Below are positions 22,249 to 31,361 of a DNA stretch of 64,000 bases, in pieces (position 1 is the stretch's first letter; every line of letters begins with the position of its first letter). The notes below the pieces were generated by a model. It was not told the DNA's origin and ran no database searches. It saw only the letters and a program-made list of their open reading frames with translations. This stretch comes from Bacillus pumilus (GTDB taxonomy: Bacteria; Bacillota; Bacilli; Bacillales; Bacillaceae). Location of the stretch: contig NZ_CP046128.1 of NCBI RefSeq assembly GCF_038738535.1, positions 3,224,001 through 3,288,000 of the forward strand, in the 5' to 3' direction. A program made the position numbers and the translations under genes.

Positions 22249-22292
22249 GAGAGCCCAAAATACATACTACATAGTTCGCTCTCGAAAGTCAA
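22249..22292 (-). promoter_or_regulatory. pyrG promoter with GGGCTCTC start for reiterative transcription
   Basis: Minus strand TTGACT (22287-22292), 17-base spacer, TAGTAT (22264-22269), 7 bases, then a GGGCTCTC start at 22256. The GGGC start is the feature known from B. subtilis to allow G stuttering at low CTP, leading to antitermination. Confidence 0.85.
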
Positions 22293-22330
22293 GACGGTTT
22301 TGTCCTGTTTTGAGGACCGGTTTGTGAGGG

Positions 22331-22873
22331 TTATTTTTCTTCCTTATTATCGTCTAAATCGTCTTCGTCAATTTCTGTTAAGCCGTCATCATCTTCGTCG
22401 TCATCGTCTTCGTCGAAGTCTTCTATATCTTCGTCAATTTCCTCATCATCGTCTAGGTCGAGATCATCGTCGTCTTCAACAAGATCAAGATCTTCTTCAA
22501 GCTCTTCGATTTCTTCTTCCTCTTCAATTTCATCGAAGTCTTCTTCAACGACAGCTGCTTTTGTTTTTTTCTTTTTCGCTTTTGTTTTCACAGCTGGCTG
22601 AACTTCTTCTTCGATTTGATCAACTGGATACCAGCTGCGAAGTCCCCATCTCTGATCACCTAACGAAATAAAGCGGCCATCTATATTTAAGTCTGTATAA
22701 AATTGAGCAAGTCGATCATCAAGATCAGATTTTTGTATCCCTTGTAAACGGACCATTTCATCTATTAACTCGGAAAACGTAATCGGTGTTTTGCTGTCTC
22801 TGAAAATTTCATATGCAAGTTCAACTAAAGACATGTGCTTGAGCTGCTCCTGTGAGTATTCTTTCAAACTCAA
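22331..22873 (-). CDS. rpoE: RNA polymerase delta subunit
   Basis: Accessory RNA polymerase subunit that speeds recycling and affects promoter selectivity. The 180-residue protein has an N-terminal HARE-HTH domain (residues 1-90, including GDQRWGLRSWYPVDQ) and a long, nearly pure Asp/Glu C-terminal tail (about 110-180) interrupted by one KTKAKKKKTK lysine patch near residue 95. The lysine patch against the acidic tail is typical of delta. The gene ends the fadF-acdA direction of transcription. Confidence 0.96.
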   Translation of the reverse strand: MSLKEYSQEQLKHMSLVELAYEIFRDSKTPITFSELIDEMVRLQGIQKSDLDDRLAQFYTDLNIDGRFISLGDQRWGLRSWYPVDQIEEEVQPAVKTKAKKKKTKAAVVEEDFDEIEEEEEIEELEEDLDLVEDDDDLDLDDDEEIDEDIEDFDEDDDDEDDDGLTEIDEDDLDDNKEEK

Positions 22874-22991
22874 GGTCAGACACTCCCTTTCTATTACATG
22901 TATGTATCCATTTATCAGTGAAATAATAAGTGTTTATCCCTTATTTTTACGACAAACCATACCTCTCATTATAAACAAATTAGAGGAGTTT

Positions 22992-23051
22992 ATGCCACCT
23001 TTAATCATGTTAATTTTTGATTTTTTCTCATGGGGCGCACCATCTGCGTGA
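22992..23051 (+). CDS. Candidate small hydrophobic peptide (19 aa)
   Basis: ATG at 22992 follows AGAGGAG by 3-4 bases and encodes the 19-residue peptide MPPLIMLIFDFFSWGAPSA. A TATAAA (about 22972) with a TTACGA 17 bases upstream could drive it. It lies divergently from rpoE. No family is recognised and there is no clear terminator, so this may be a chance frame. Confidence 0.3.
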   Translation: MPPLIMLIFDFFSWGAPSA

Positions 23052-23110
23052 AATTGGTCTGGCTTTTGTGTACGGTATGCTTTTTGTCTTTTAGTTTGTC
23101 CATCTCTATT

Positions 23111-23308
23111 TTAAAACTGGATTCTCTGAATGAATAAGATAACGATAGCAATCGTACATACCATTCCCGCAGGCATGAGGACAAATAGTTTTCTGCGGCT
23201 GTTTTCTTTTTCTTCCTTCTTTTTTGGAGACTTTGAAAGCTCTGTGGAGACCATAATCCATATGATCATCGTGACTAATCCTAAAATACCCATAAATGTT
23301 GTGTTCAT
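23111..23308 (-). CDS. Small membrane protein of unknown function
   Basis: A 65-residue protein with two predicted transmembrane helices (about residues 4-20 and 41-60), separated by a highly basic loop with SKSPKKKEEKENSRRK. GGAGG lies 9 bases before the ATG at 23308, which supports this start over the longer frame from 23365. It sits between acdA and rpoE on the same strand. I know of no characterised homologue. Confidence 0.7.
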   Translation of the reverse strand: MNTTFMGILGLVTMIIWIMVSTELSKSPKKKEEKENSRRKLFVLMPAGMVCTIAIVILFIQRIQF

Positions 23309-23410
23309 TATGATAACCTCCATATTGATACTTTTGCACATTTTATCATATTGATAAGGTAGCATGGGACAATATTGGAAATGATTTCACATTTAAGAAC
23401 TGATTATCGC

Positions 23411-23442
23411 ACCAAAACAGACCACCTCACGTCAGGTGGTCT
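23411..23442 (-). terminator. Terminator of acdA
   Basis: Stem AGACCACCT/AGGTGGTCT with a 6-base loop, then GTTTTGGT on the minus strand just after acdA. Confidence 0.7.
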
Positions 23443-23453
23443 TTGCTTGGTTT

Positions 23454-24599
23454 CTACATATCTAGCAGTTTGCGCGAGATGACTAGGCGCTGGATTTCTT
23501 GTGTGCCTTCATAAATTTGAGTGATTTTCGCATCTCGCATGTATCGTTCGACTGGGTAATCCTTTGTATAACCGTAGCCGCCGAAGATTTGAACGGCTTC
23601 TGTTGTTACTTTCATGGCTGTATCTCCAGCAAAGAGCTTTGACATAGCTGATTCCTTTCCATACGGAAACCCTTTCGTTTCAAGCCATGCTGCCTGATAA
23701 GTAAGCAGCCTGGAGGCTTCAATTGCAGTTGCCATATCTGCCAGCTTAAAAGCGATCCCTTGCTGCTGTATGATTGGTTTGCCAAATTGCTTGCGCTCCT
23801 TCGCATAATGGACCGCCGCATCAAGAGCGCCTTGTGCAATCCCAACAGCCTGAGCAGCAATACCGTTTCTACCGCCATCGAGCGTCATCATGGCTATTTT
23901 GAATCCTTCTCCTTCTTGTCCGAGCCGGTTCCTTTCATGAATCCGGCAATCTTCAAATCGAATTTCAGTCGTTGGCGATGAGCGGATGCCCAGTTTGCTT
24001 TCCTTTTTGCCAACCGAGAACCCGGGGGTCTCTTTTTCTACAATAAAGGCGGTTGTATTTCGAGATGCAGCTTCTTGGTCTGTCACGGCAAACACAATAT
24101 AATAATCCGCAATGCCGCCATTTGTAATAAAGATTTTCGCACCGTTCAGGACGTATTCACTGCCTGCCTTTACTGCCGTTGTCTTCATTCCACCGGCATC
24201 TGAACCTGAACCGCTCTCAGTGAGTGCATATGCCCCTACCTTCTGTCCTTCTGCAAGCGGCTTTAAATAGGTCTCCTTTTGTTCATCTGTTCCGAAAGTA
24301 TAGATGGGCCACGAGGCGAGAGAGGTGTGAGCGGAGAGGGTGACACCTGTAGAGGCGCACACTCTTGAAAGCTCCTCAACTGCGATGACGTATGCTAAAT
24401 AGTCACTGCCGATCCCGCCTACCTCTTCCGGCCAAGGGATACCCGTTAAACCGAGCTCCGCCATCTGGCGAAAAATAGCTGGATCATACGTTTCTGTCTC
24501 GTCCCGCTCTGCTGCTGTTGGCTCTACTTCATTTTTCGCAAAATCTCTCACCATTTTTCGGATCATTTCATGTTCATCACTTAATTGAAACTGCATCAT
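23454..24599 (-). CDS. acdA: Acyl-CoA dehydrogenase AcdA
   Basis: FAD enzyme for the first oxidation of beta-oxidation in the cytosol. The 381-residue protein has ACAD signatures [13 protein letters not shown] and the C-terminal [20 protein letters not shown], and the catalytic-region IYEGTQEIQ. It begins 13 bases after the preceding acyl-CoA dehydrogenase gene. In B. subtilis, fadF-acdA-rpoE is a FadR-controlled unit; here three more genes lie between fadF and acdA. Confidence 0.94.
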   Translation of the reverse strand: MMQFQLSDEHEMIRKMVRDFAKNEVEPTAAERDETETYDPAIFRQMAELGLTGIPWPEEVGGIGSDYLAYVIAVEELSRVCASTGVTLSAHTSLASWPIYTFGTDEQKETYLKPLAEGQKVGAYALTESGSGSDAGGMKTTAVKAGSEYVLNGAKIFITNGGIADYYIVFAVTDQEAASRNTTAFIVEKETPGFSVGKKESKLGIRSSPTTEIRFEDCRIHERNRLGQEGEGFKIAMMTLDGGRNGIAAQAVGIAQGALDAAVHYAKERKQFGKPIIQQQGIAFKLADMATAIEASRLLTYQAAWLETKGFPYGKESAMSKLFAGDTAMKVTTEAVQIFGGYGYTKDYPVERYMRDAKITQIYEGTQEIQRLVISRKLLDM

Positions 24600-24612
24600 G
24601 AGCCACCTCGTT

Positions 24613-25725
24613 TCATATTAGCTGTTTACAAATGACCAGCCTTTGAATTTCACTTGTTCCTTCGTAGATTTCACAAACTTTCGCATCACGAAAGTAACGT
24701 TCTGTTTGATAGCGATTCGTATAACCGTCCATGCCGAGCAATTGGATCGCTTCTGTACTGATCTCAACTGCCGTTTTAGACGCAAATAGCTTTGCCATTG
24801 ATGCTTCCTTTGTGACCGGACGATTCGCCTCTTTATAAGAAGCCGCTTGATAAACGAGCAGCTTGGCTGCTTCAAGCTTCGCCGCCAAATCACCCAGCCG
24901 AATGGTCGTTTCTAGACCTGCTGGGTGCTGCTTTAAATACGTCACTGCTTCAGTTAAAGCGGCTTCTGCAATGCCGAGGCTTTGAGCCGAGATACCGATT
25001 CTCCCCGCATTTAAACTAGACATGGCTATGTGAAAGCCCTCTCCTTCTGCACCGAGCAGCTGCTGCTTTGGAATCCGCACACCATCAAAATGAAGCGTTA
25101 CTGTTTTTGACCCGTGCAGTCCCATCTTTTTCTCATCTTTTCCGATCGTAAATCCTGGTGTATCTTTTTCGACAATGAACGCCGATATATTTTTTTTCGC
25201 AGAGGCAGGGTCTGTCACTGCAAAGACAAGATACAGTTCTGCTTCCCCGCCGCTTGTAATAAACATTTTCGTACCATTTAACACATAGTGGTCATCTGCC
25301 CGCTCCGCTCTTAACTGAATACTGGAGGCATCTGAGCCAGCCTTGGGTTCAGTCAGGCAAAATGCCCCCAGTTTCTGCCCGGATGCAAGCAGCGGAACAT
25401 AGGATTTTTTTTGCTCATTCGTTCCAAAAACCAAAATAGGCATCGTCACAACAGATGTATGAACGGACACAATGACACCGATAGTCGCACTCACTTTGGA
25501 TAATTCATGAATCGCAATGATATATGTTGTAAAATCTGCTCCTAAGCCTTGATACGAAGCTGGTATTGGAATTCCTAGAAAGCCTTGGCGTCCCATTTCA
25601 GCTAAAAGTGTTCTTGGGAACTGACCTTGTTCCATGGCTTCCACTTCAGGGAATACACGCTGTCTTGCAAATTCTGCTGCCTGTTCTCTCCAGAGACGCT
25701 GTTGATCCGTAAGCAAAACATCCAT
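24613..25725 (-). CDS. Acyl-CoA dehydrogenase (second copy)
   Basis: A 370-residue ACAD paralogue of the neighbouring AcdA, with [13 protein letters not shown], the [12 protein letters not shown] segment and IYEGTSEIQ. The ATG at 25725 has GGGGGAG upstream; the longer frame (to 25824) overlaps the previous gene and is unlikely. It resembles short-chain enzymes such as MmgC of B. subtilis, whose gene set (thiolase, hydroxyacyl-CoA dehydrogenase, dehydrogenase) has the same order. Substrate chain length cannot be read from the sequence. Confidence 0.9.
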   Translation of the reverse strand: MDVLLTDQQRLWREQAAEFARQRVFPEVEAMEQGQFPRTLLAEMGRQGFLGIPIPASYQGLGADFTTYIIAIHELSKVSATIGVIVSVHTSVVTMPILVFGTNEQKKSYVPLLASGQKLGAFCLTEPKAGSDASSIQLRAERADDHYVLNGTKMFITSGGEAELYLVFAVTDPASAKKNISAFIVEKDTPGFTIGKDEKKMGLHGSKTVTLHFDGVRIPKQQLLGAEGEGFHIAMSSLNAGRIGISAQSLGIAEAALTEAVTYLKQHPAGLETTIRLGDLAAKLEAAKLLVYQAASYKEANRPVTKEASMAKLFASKTAVEISTEAIQLLGMDGYTNRYQTERYFRDAKVCEIYEGTSEIQRLVICKQLI

Positions 25726-25736
25726 CTTGACTCCCC

Positions 25737-26600
25737 CTATGAGTGGTCGTGGTATGTGTAAAAACCTCTCATTGTCTTTTTGCCCAGCCAGCCTGCATTT
25801 ACGTATTTTTTCAAAAGAGGACAAGGTCGGTATTTGCTATCCCCAAGTCCTTCATGAAGGGTATTCATAATAAATAAACATGTATCTAGTCCGATGAAAT
25901 CAGCGAGACGAAGCGGCCCCATTGGGTGATTCATTCCAAGCGTCATGACCCCGTCAATGCTCTCTGCATCTGCCACGCCTTCATAAAGGGTGTAAATGGC
26001 TTCATTGATCATTGGCATCAATATGCGATTTGATACAAACCCTGGGAAGTCTTCCACTTCAATTGGGGTTTTATTTAATGTCTTTGCTGTTTCATAAACG
26101 ATTTGATACGTGTCGTCACTTGTTTGCAGCGCTCGAATGACCTCAACCAGTTTCATGACAGGCACCGGATTCATAAAATGCATGCCAATCACTTGCTCCG
26201 GTCTCCCCGTAACAGCTGCTAATTCTGTGATTGACAAGGAAGATGTGTTTGTTGCAAATATCGTCTTCGCCTCTGCAAATTGATCAAGTGTTTCAAAGAT
26301 TTGTTTCTTCACACTCATTTGTTCAGATACAGCTTCAATCACTAAATGAGCCTGCTGCACGTCCTTTAAATCTGTGGAAACGGCAAGCCGCTGCGTAATA
26401 TCTCGGACTGCCTGATGGGCCAGCTTTCCTTTTTCTGCTCGTTTCGTCAGTTGTTTGGTCATGGAGGAAATGGCTCGATGAATCTGCTTTTCAGATGCAT
26501 CATGCAGCAGGACTGTGTAGCCTGACTGAGCAAAAACTTGGGCAATGCCTGATCCCATTTGACCTGCTCCAACGACCATGACGGTCTCTTCTGTACTCAT
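25737..26600 (-). CDS. 3-hydroxybutyryl-CoA dehydrogenase
   Basis: NAD-dependent oxidation of 3-hydroxyacyl-CoA. The 287-residue protein has the Rossmann GAGQMGSGIAQVFAQSG at the N-terminus, the family motif HFMNPVPVMKLVEVI containing the catalytic His, and the DFPGFVSNRILMPMINEA segment. It is separated by 19 bases from the thiolase gene and 11 bases from the following dehydrogenase, so the three are one operon. Comparable to MmgB of B. subtilis. Confidence 0.94.
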   Translation of the reverse strand: MSTEETVMVVGAGQMGSGIAQVFAQSGYTVLLHDASEKQIHRAISSMTKQLTKRAEKGKLAHQAVRDITQRLAVSTDLKDVQQAHLVIEAVSEQMSVKKQIFETLDQFAEAKTIFATNTSSLSITELAAVTGRPEQVIGMHFMNPVPVMKLVEVIRALQTSDDTYQIVYETAKTLNKTPIEVEDFPGFVSNRILMPMINEAIYTLYEGVADAESIDGVMTLGMNHPMGPLRLADFIGLDTCLFIMNTLHEGLGDSKYRPCPLLKKYVNAGWLGKKTMRGFYTYHDHS

Positions 26601-26619
26601 GACGATGAACGCCTCCCTT

Positions 26620-27795
26620 TTAATCTACCTTTATCATGATGGCATCTCCTTGACCGCCTCCACTGCAAATCGCCGCGATGCCAATGCCTCCGCCTCTTTG
26701 TTTCAATGCATGAATCAAGGTCAAGATGATACGTGTTCCGCTTGCCCCAATGGGATGACCAAGCGCAACTGCACCACCGTTGATATTCATTTTCCGCCGG
26801 TCCAGCCCGGTTATTTTTTCACATGCCAGCGCAACTGCTGAGAAGGCTTCATTGATTTCAAATAGATCGATATCTTCTAGACGCTTGCCTGTTTTCTGTA
26901 AAATTTTCTCGATGGCAAAGGCTGGTGTTTTCGGAAAATCCTTTGCCTCTACGGCTACCTGCGTATGCCCAAGCACGACTGCCATTGGCTTTACGTCATG
27001 CTGCTCCGCATATGTGTCTTTCATTAAAAGAAGCGTACTTGCTCCATCATTGACACCTGGTGCATTTCCAGCGGTAATGGTACCCGTTTGATCAAAAACA
27101 GGCATGAGCTTTGACAGTCGTTCATATGACGTATCACGCCGCGGGGATTCATCTTCTGTGATCAGCCGCTCTCCCGTTTTCGTCTTGACGGTGACTGGGG
27201 TGATTTCCTGTTGAAAAAAGCCGTTTTTCTGCGCTTCGATGGCCCGTTCATGACTTCTTAGTGCCCAAAGGTCTTGCTCTTCCCGCGTGATACCAAGCTC
27301 CTTTGCAGCCATGCTCCCATACTCACCCATATGAACGCCTGTAAATGAACAGGTTAATCCATCTAAAATCATCGCATCTTGTACCGCACCATCTCCCATT
27401 TTGTAGCCCCATCGCGCTTTTTTTAGCAAATAAGGTGCGTGTGACATGGACTCCATACCGCCTGCTACGATGACCTCAGCATCTCCAGCTCGAATGATTT
27501 GATCTGCTGTGCTCACACTGCGCATTCCTGATGCACAGACTTTATTGATAGTTTGCGTCGGAACGGACCATGGAAGATCAGCATTTCTTGCTGCTTGCCT
27601 TGAAGGAATCTGACCTTGTCCTCCCTGCAAAACACTTCCCATGATGACCTCATCCACAAAATGTGAATCCCGTACTCTTTCCAGCGCAGCTTTGATCGCT
27701 ATTCCGCCTAGTTCTGCGGCAGTCAACCCACTGAAAGCACCGCCTAGTTTTCCAAATGGTGTTCTTGCTCCAGATACAATGACCGTCTTACTCAT
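26620..27795 (-). CDS. Acetyl-CoA acetyltransferase (thiolase)
   Basis: Cleaves or forms acetoacetyl-CoA. The 391-residue thiolase has the nucleophilic Cys in NKVCASGMRS (about residue 88), the GGAVALGHPIGASGTR motif with its catalytic His and the C-terminal AICSGGGQGDA with the second Cys. GGGAGGGG precedes the ATG. A consensus cre site lies 18-31 bases upstream, suggesting glucose repression of this gene and those downstream. Comparable to MmgA or YhfS type enzymes. Confidence 0.94.
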   Translation of the reverse strand: MSKTVIVSGARTPFGKLGGAFSGLTAAELGGIAIKAALERVRDSHFVDEVIMGSVLQGGQGQIPSRQAARNADLPWSVPTQTINKVCASGMRSVSTADQIIRAGDAEVIVAGGMESMSHAPYLLKKARWGYKMGDGAVQDAMILDGLTCSFTGVHMGEYGSMAAKELGITREEQDLWALRSHERAIEAQKNGFFQQEITPVTVKTKTGERLITEDESPRRDTSYERLSKLMPVFDQTGTITAGNAPGVNDGASTLLLMKDTYAEQHDVKPMAVVLGHTQVAVEAKDFPKTPAFAIEKILQKTGKRLEDIDLFEINEAFSAVALACEKITGLDRRKMNINGGAVALGHPIGASGTRIILTLIHALKQRGGGIGIAAICSGGGQGDAIMIKVD

Positions 27796-27812
27796 GTATG
27801 TCCCCTCCCGTT

Positions 27813-27826
27813 TGTTACCGCTTACA
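27813..27826 (-). promoter_or_regulatory. CcpA cre site before the thiolase operon
   Basis: Minus-strand TGTAAGCGGTAACA matches TGWAANCGNTNWCA at every defined position. It lies immediately downstream of a TAATAT -10-like element, a position that represses. Confidence 0.75.
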
Positions 27827-27863
27827 TATTATCTAGGCAGCTGATGTACAGCGCCATGTATAA

Positions 27864-27888
27864 GCCGATGAATATCCTATTCATCGGC
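27864..27888 (-). terminator. Terminator-like hairpin after fadF
   Basis: Perfect 11-bp arms GCCGATGAATA/TATTCATCGGC with a 3-base loop, 10 bases after the fadF stop. The T-tract on the minus strand is poor (TTATA), so read-through into the thiolase genes is possible. Confidence 0.5.
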
Positions 27889-27897
27889 CTGTTTTGT

Positions 27898-30009
27898 TTA
27901 CGAAACCTGCTTTCCAGCCTCACCAAACACTGATTTTTCAAGAAGTTCTGCGACATCAAATGTGCCTACCTGCTCCTCTACTTCCTTCGCCTTCGTGCCA
28001 TCTCCCAGCATGGTGAGGCAATAAGGGCATCCTGAGCTGATGATGGACGGCTGCACCTGTAACGCCTGCTCCGTTCGGGCAGTGTTAATCCGGGTACCTG
28101 TCTCTTCTTCCATCCACATTAAGCCCCCGCCTGCACCGCAGCACATACCGGTTTCACGATGACGCTTCATTTCTCTCAGCGTCACACCAGGGATGGCTTT
28201 TAAAATGTCTCTCGGCGGATCATACACTTCGTTATATCTGCCTAGGTAGCAAGAGTCGTGGAAGGTAATCACTTCGTTCACTTCATGTACAGGCGTTATT
28301 TTCCCTTCTTTCACTAGCTCTGCCAGTAATTCTGTATGATGGTACACTTCTGCCTCAAGTCCGAAGTCTGGATACTCATTTTTAAATAAATTGTAGGCGT
28401 GCGGATCAATCGTGACGATCTTTGTGACCCCGTTTTTCTGGAATTCTTCAATATTTTTTGCAGCAAGCTCTTGGAATAAAAATTCGTTTCCAAGTCTTCT
28501 TGGTGTATCGCCTGAGTTTTTCTCTTTATTGCCTAGGATGGCAAAGGAGACCCCTGCTTCGTTGAGGAGCTTTGCAAAGGCAAGCGCAATTTTTTGGCTT
28601 CGATTGTCATATGCCCCCATTGAACCAACCCAGAATAAATAATCGAAGGTTTGATCTGCTTTTTTCAGCTCTTTTACTGTCGGCACATGCACATCTTCTC
28701 TCAGTTCACGCCAATTTTCTCTTTCTTTCCGGTTCAATCCCCACGGGTTCCCTTGGCGCTCAATGCTTGTCATGGCACGCTGTGCATCTGCATCCATTTT
28801 CCCTTCGGTCAGCACAAGATATCTGCGCATATCAATAATCTTGTCGACGTGTTCATTCATGACAGGGCATTGGTCTTCACAGTTTCGGCACGTCGTACAT
28901 GCCCAAATTTCTTCTTCTGTAATGACCTCACCAATGAGAGAAGGATGATACATTGAGCTGGCCGCCGATTCCTCTGCACCTGCTCCTCTCGCCTGCAGCG
29001 CCAGCTGATTTCCTGTTGTCTGCCTGAAGGCAAGCTGCGGGACCCATGGTGTCTTCGATGTAATGGCGGCCCCTTTATTTGTTAAATGATCTCTTAACCT
29101 TAAAATTAAATCCATTGGAGACAGCATCTTCCCTGTTCCTGTTGCCGGGCACATATTTGTGCAGCGCCCGCATTCCACACAGGCGTAAAGGTCGATCAGC
29201 TGTGACTGACGGAAGTCTTCAATTTTTCCCACACCGAAGGTCTCTTGTGTCTCATCTTCAAAATCAATTTTTTGCAGCTTGCCTGGCGGGTCTAATCTGC
29301 TGGCAAATACATTCACCGGTCCTGCAATGAGGTGAGCGTGCTTTGACTGCGGGACATATACTAAGAATGTCAGCAAAATAAGGAGATGCACCCACCATGC
29401 GACATAAAAAACGACCGTTGCTGCAAGAGGTGAAATTCCGCCCAGCAAGAAAGCAATACTGGAGGCGATTGGCTCAGTTGGTGATAGAGAGTGTCCATGC
29501 CAAATGATGTTCATCCCGTTCCCCAGTAAGACTGTCAGCATCAAGCCGCCAATAAATAAAAGCACTAGACCTGATTTAAAGCCTCGTTTTAAACGGACAA
29601 GCTTCTCCACATACCTTCTATGGAATGCCCAAACAACAGCTACTAAAATGAGAAGTGTGACCACCTCTTGGAAAAAGGTAAAGACACCGTAAAGCGGACC
29701 TAAAGGGAGTCCGCTGCCCGGAACGAGTCCCTTCATAATAAAATCAAGGGCTCCGAACTGTACAAGAATAAACCCGTAGAAAAACAGCACATGAATGATG
29801 CCGCTCTTCTTGTCCTTTAACAGCTTCTTTTGCCCAAACACATTGACCCAAACACGCTCTAAGCGTCTCTTCATGTCTTGTTGAAATTCTTCTTTTTTAC
29901 CAAGACGAATATACGCCGCTCGTGTTCGAATGAGATAAATAAACAAATACACAGCGTAAGCGGTCACCGCCGCAAATGCGATCAAGTTCATTATTAAAAG
30001 GCTATTCAT
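27898..30009 (-). CDS. fadF: Membrane iron-sulfur oxidoreductase FadF
   Basis: A 703-residue protein proposed to pass electrons from acyl-CoA dehydrogenase/ETF to the quinone pool. The N-terminal ~230 residues carry five to six transmembrane helices (NarI-like), followed by two 4Fe-4S motifs (CVECGRCTNMCP and CTTCRNCEDQCP) and a C-terminal pair of cysteine-rich CCG domains (FHDSCYLGRYN, GMCCGAGGG, SGCPYC). The ATG at 30009 has GGGGGAG; the longer frame to 30072 would run across the promoter. Formerly ywjF. Confidence 0.93.
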   Translation of the reverse strand: MNSLLIMNLIAFAAVTAYAVYLFIYLIRTRAAYIRLGKKEEFQQDMKRRLERVWVNVFGQKKLLKDKKSGIIHVLFFYGFILVQFGALDFIMKGLVPGSGLPLGPLYGVFTFFQEVVTLLILVAVVWAFHRRYVEKLVRLKRGFKSGLVLLFIGGLMLTVLLGNGMNIIWHGHSLSPTEPIASSIAFLLGGISPLAATVVFYVAWWVHLLILLTFLVYVPQSKHAHLIAGPVNVFASRLDPPGKLQKIDFEDETQETFGVGKIEDFRQSQLIDLYACVECGRCTNMCPATGTGKMLSPMDLILRLRDHLTNKGAAITSKTPWVPQLAFRQTTGNQLALQARGAGAEESAASSMYHPSLIGEVITEEEIWACTTCRNCEDQCPVMNEHVDKIIDMRRYLVLTEGKMDADAQRAMTSIERQGNPWGLNRKERENWRELREDVHVPTVKELKKADQTFDYLFWVGSMGAYDNRSQKIALAFAKLLNEAGVSFAILGNKEKNSGDTPRRLGNEFLFQELAAKNIEEFQKNGVTKIVTIDPHAYNLFKNEYPDFGLEAEVYHHTELLAELVKEGKITPVHEVNEVITFHDSCYLGRYNEVYDPPRDILKAIPGVTLREMKRHRETGMCCGAGGGLMWMEEETGTRINTARTEQALQVQPSIISSGCPYCLTMLGDGTKAKEVEEQVGTFDVAELLEKSVFGEAGKQVS

Positions 30010-30067
30010 CTTGCTCCCCCTTTCATTCCCCAAAAACCACTTTGTTCCGTTTCTATGTTGTACCTCT

Positions 30068-30097
30068 ATCATAAATAATGAATGAGCATTCAGTCAA
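30068..30097 (-). promoter_or_regulatory. fadF promoter overlapped by a FadR operator
   Basis: Minus strand TTGACT (30092-30097), 18-base spacer, TATGAT (30068-30073). The palindrome at 30078-30097, ATGAATGA-N4-TCAGTCAA, matches the TetR-type FadR operator of B. subtilis (ATGAATGA-N4-TCATTCAT) at all but two arm positions. It covers the -35 and spacer, so binding should block fadF. Confidence 0.75.
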
Positions 30098-30152
30098 TAT
30101 TTTTTACACGTTTGGGTACACTATTGAAATATGCAAAAAAGGAGGAAGCTTC

Positions 30153-31349
30153 ATGATCGCATTGATCATCCTACTCGTACTCATTGCCATCGTTTTTCTC
30201 GTGATGGTAGACCTTTATATGGGAAAGAAATATTTTTCTACCCGCGCTTTTGAACGGTCTTTTGATAAAACAAGCGGTGATGCAGCTTTTTATCATGATG
30301 GCGAACCATTTTTTGATCAGCTGCTCGCGGATATTCAACAGGCCTCTTCTTCTATTCATATGATGTTCTTTATTGTAAAGAACGACAAGATTGGCCAAAG
30401 GGTCTTACAAGCACTGAAAGCCAAAGCGGAACAAGGGGTTTCAGTCTTTTTGCTGACCGATCGACTAGGGTCCTATCCGTTTGATCAAAAGTCCATTGAT
30501 ATGCTAGAAAAAAGCGGCATCCAATTTTACTTTTTAAATAAGCCTCGTTTCCCTTTTTTGATTTATCGGTTAAACATGAGAAATCATCGTAAAATTACGG
30601 TGATTGATGGAAAGATTGGCTATATTGGCGGGTTTAATATTGGCGATGAATATGTTGGAAAAAATGGCCAGTTTGGCATTTGGAAAGATTATCATTTGCG
30701 CATGACAGGGCAAGTTGTCGCAGATCTCCAGCATGTGTTTTTGAATGATTTATACCGGTCATCTGGCATTCATCAGCTGCAATATGAGGTTTTTCCTGCT
30801 TTGGAACCGGGAACACTACAATGCACAACACGCGCGACTGCTGGTTTTTCTTTAGAAGCTTTGTTTCTCAAAGATATTCAGCAGGCGAGAAAGCAGATCA
30901 TCATCTGTACGCCTTACTTTATTCCATCTGCCCCTCTTCTGAGTGCACTGCTTGATGCACGAGAGCGAGGTGTCACGGTTGAAATCATCATCCCAATGAA
31001 AGCGGATCATCCACTTGTCAAAGAGGCTGGATTTCATTATTTGAAGGACCTCATTGCCTCTGGCTGCCTTGTGTATCGTTTTTATAAAGGATTTTATCAT
31101 GCGAAAGCCATTCTAATTGACCAGAGACGCTGTATGATTAGCACGGCAAATTTTGATAAACGCAGCTTGTTTCTAAATGAGGAAGTAGACGTGGCCATTG
31201 ATGATGCCGGCTTTACTGCACACGTAGAGGAAAAAATTCGAGAGCACATGGAAGTGTCTGAGCTTATGACAGAGGAGAAATTGACCCAGCGTCCGCTTTT
31301 GTCACGTCCGCTGGAATGGGTTGGCGCCATGTTCTCGTACTTTTTATAA
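30153..31349 (+). CDS. clsB: Cardiolipin synthase (ClsB/YwjE type)
   Basis: Phospholipase D superfamily enzyme that joins phosphatidylglycerols to cardiolipin at the membrane. The 398-residue protein has one N-terminal transmembrane helix (residues 2-20) and two HKD motifs: NHRKITVIDGKIGYIGG and YHAKAILIDQRRCMISTANFD. The ATG at 30153 follows AGGAGG; the upstream frame to 30078 runs over the FadR operator. It is divergent from fadF and starts a unit with uvsE. Confidence 0.92.
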   Translation: MIALIILLVLIAIVFLVMVDLYMGKKYFSTRAFERSFDKTSGDAAFYHDGEPFFDQLLADIQQASSSIHMMFFIVKNDKIGQRVLQALKAKAEQGVSVFLLTDRLGSYPFDQKSIDMLEKSGIQFYFLNKPRFPFLIYRLNMRNHRKITVIDGKIGYIGGFNIGDEYVGKNGQFGIWKDYHLRMTGQVVADLQHVFLNDLYRSSGIHQLQYEVFPALEPGTLQCTTRATAGFSLEALFLKDIQQARKQIIICTPYFIPSAPLLSALLDARERGVTVEIIIPMKADHPLVKEAGFHYLKDLIASGCLVYRFYKGFYHAKAILIDQRRCMISTANFDKRSLFLNEEVDVAIDDAGFTAHVEEKIREHMEVSELMTEEKLTQRPLLSRPLEWVGAMFSYFL

Positions 31350-31361
31350 AGGAGATGACCT

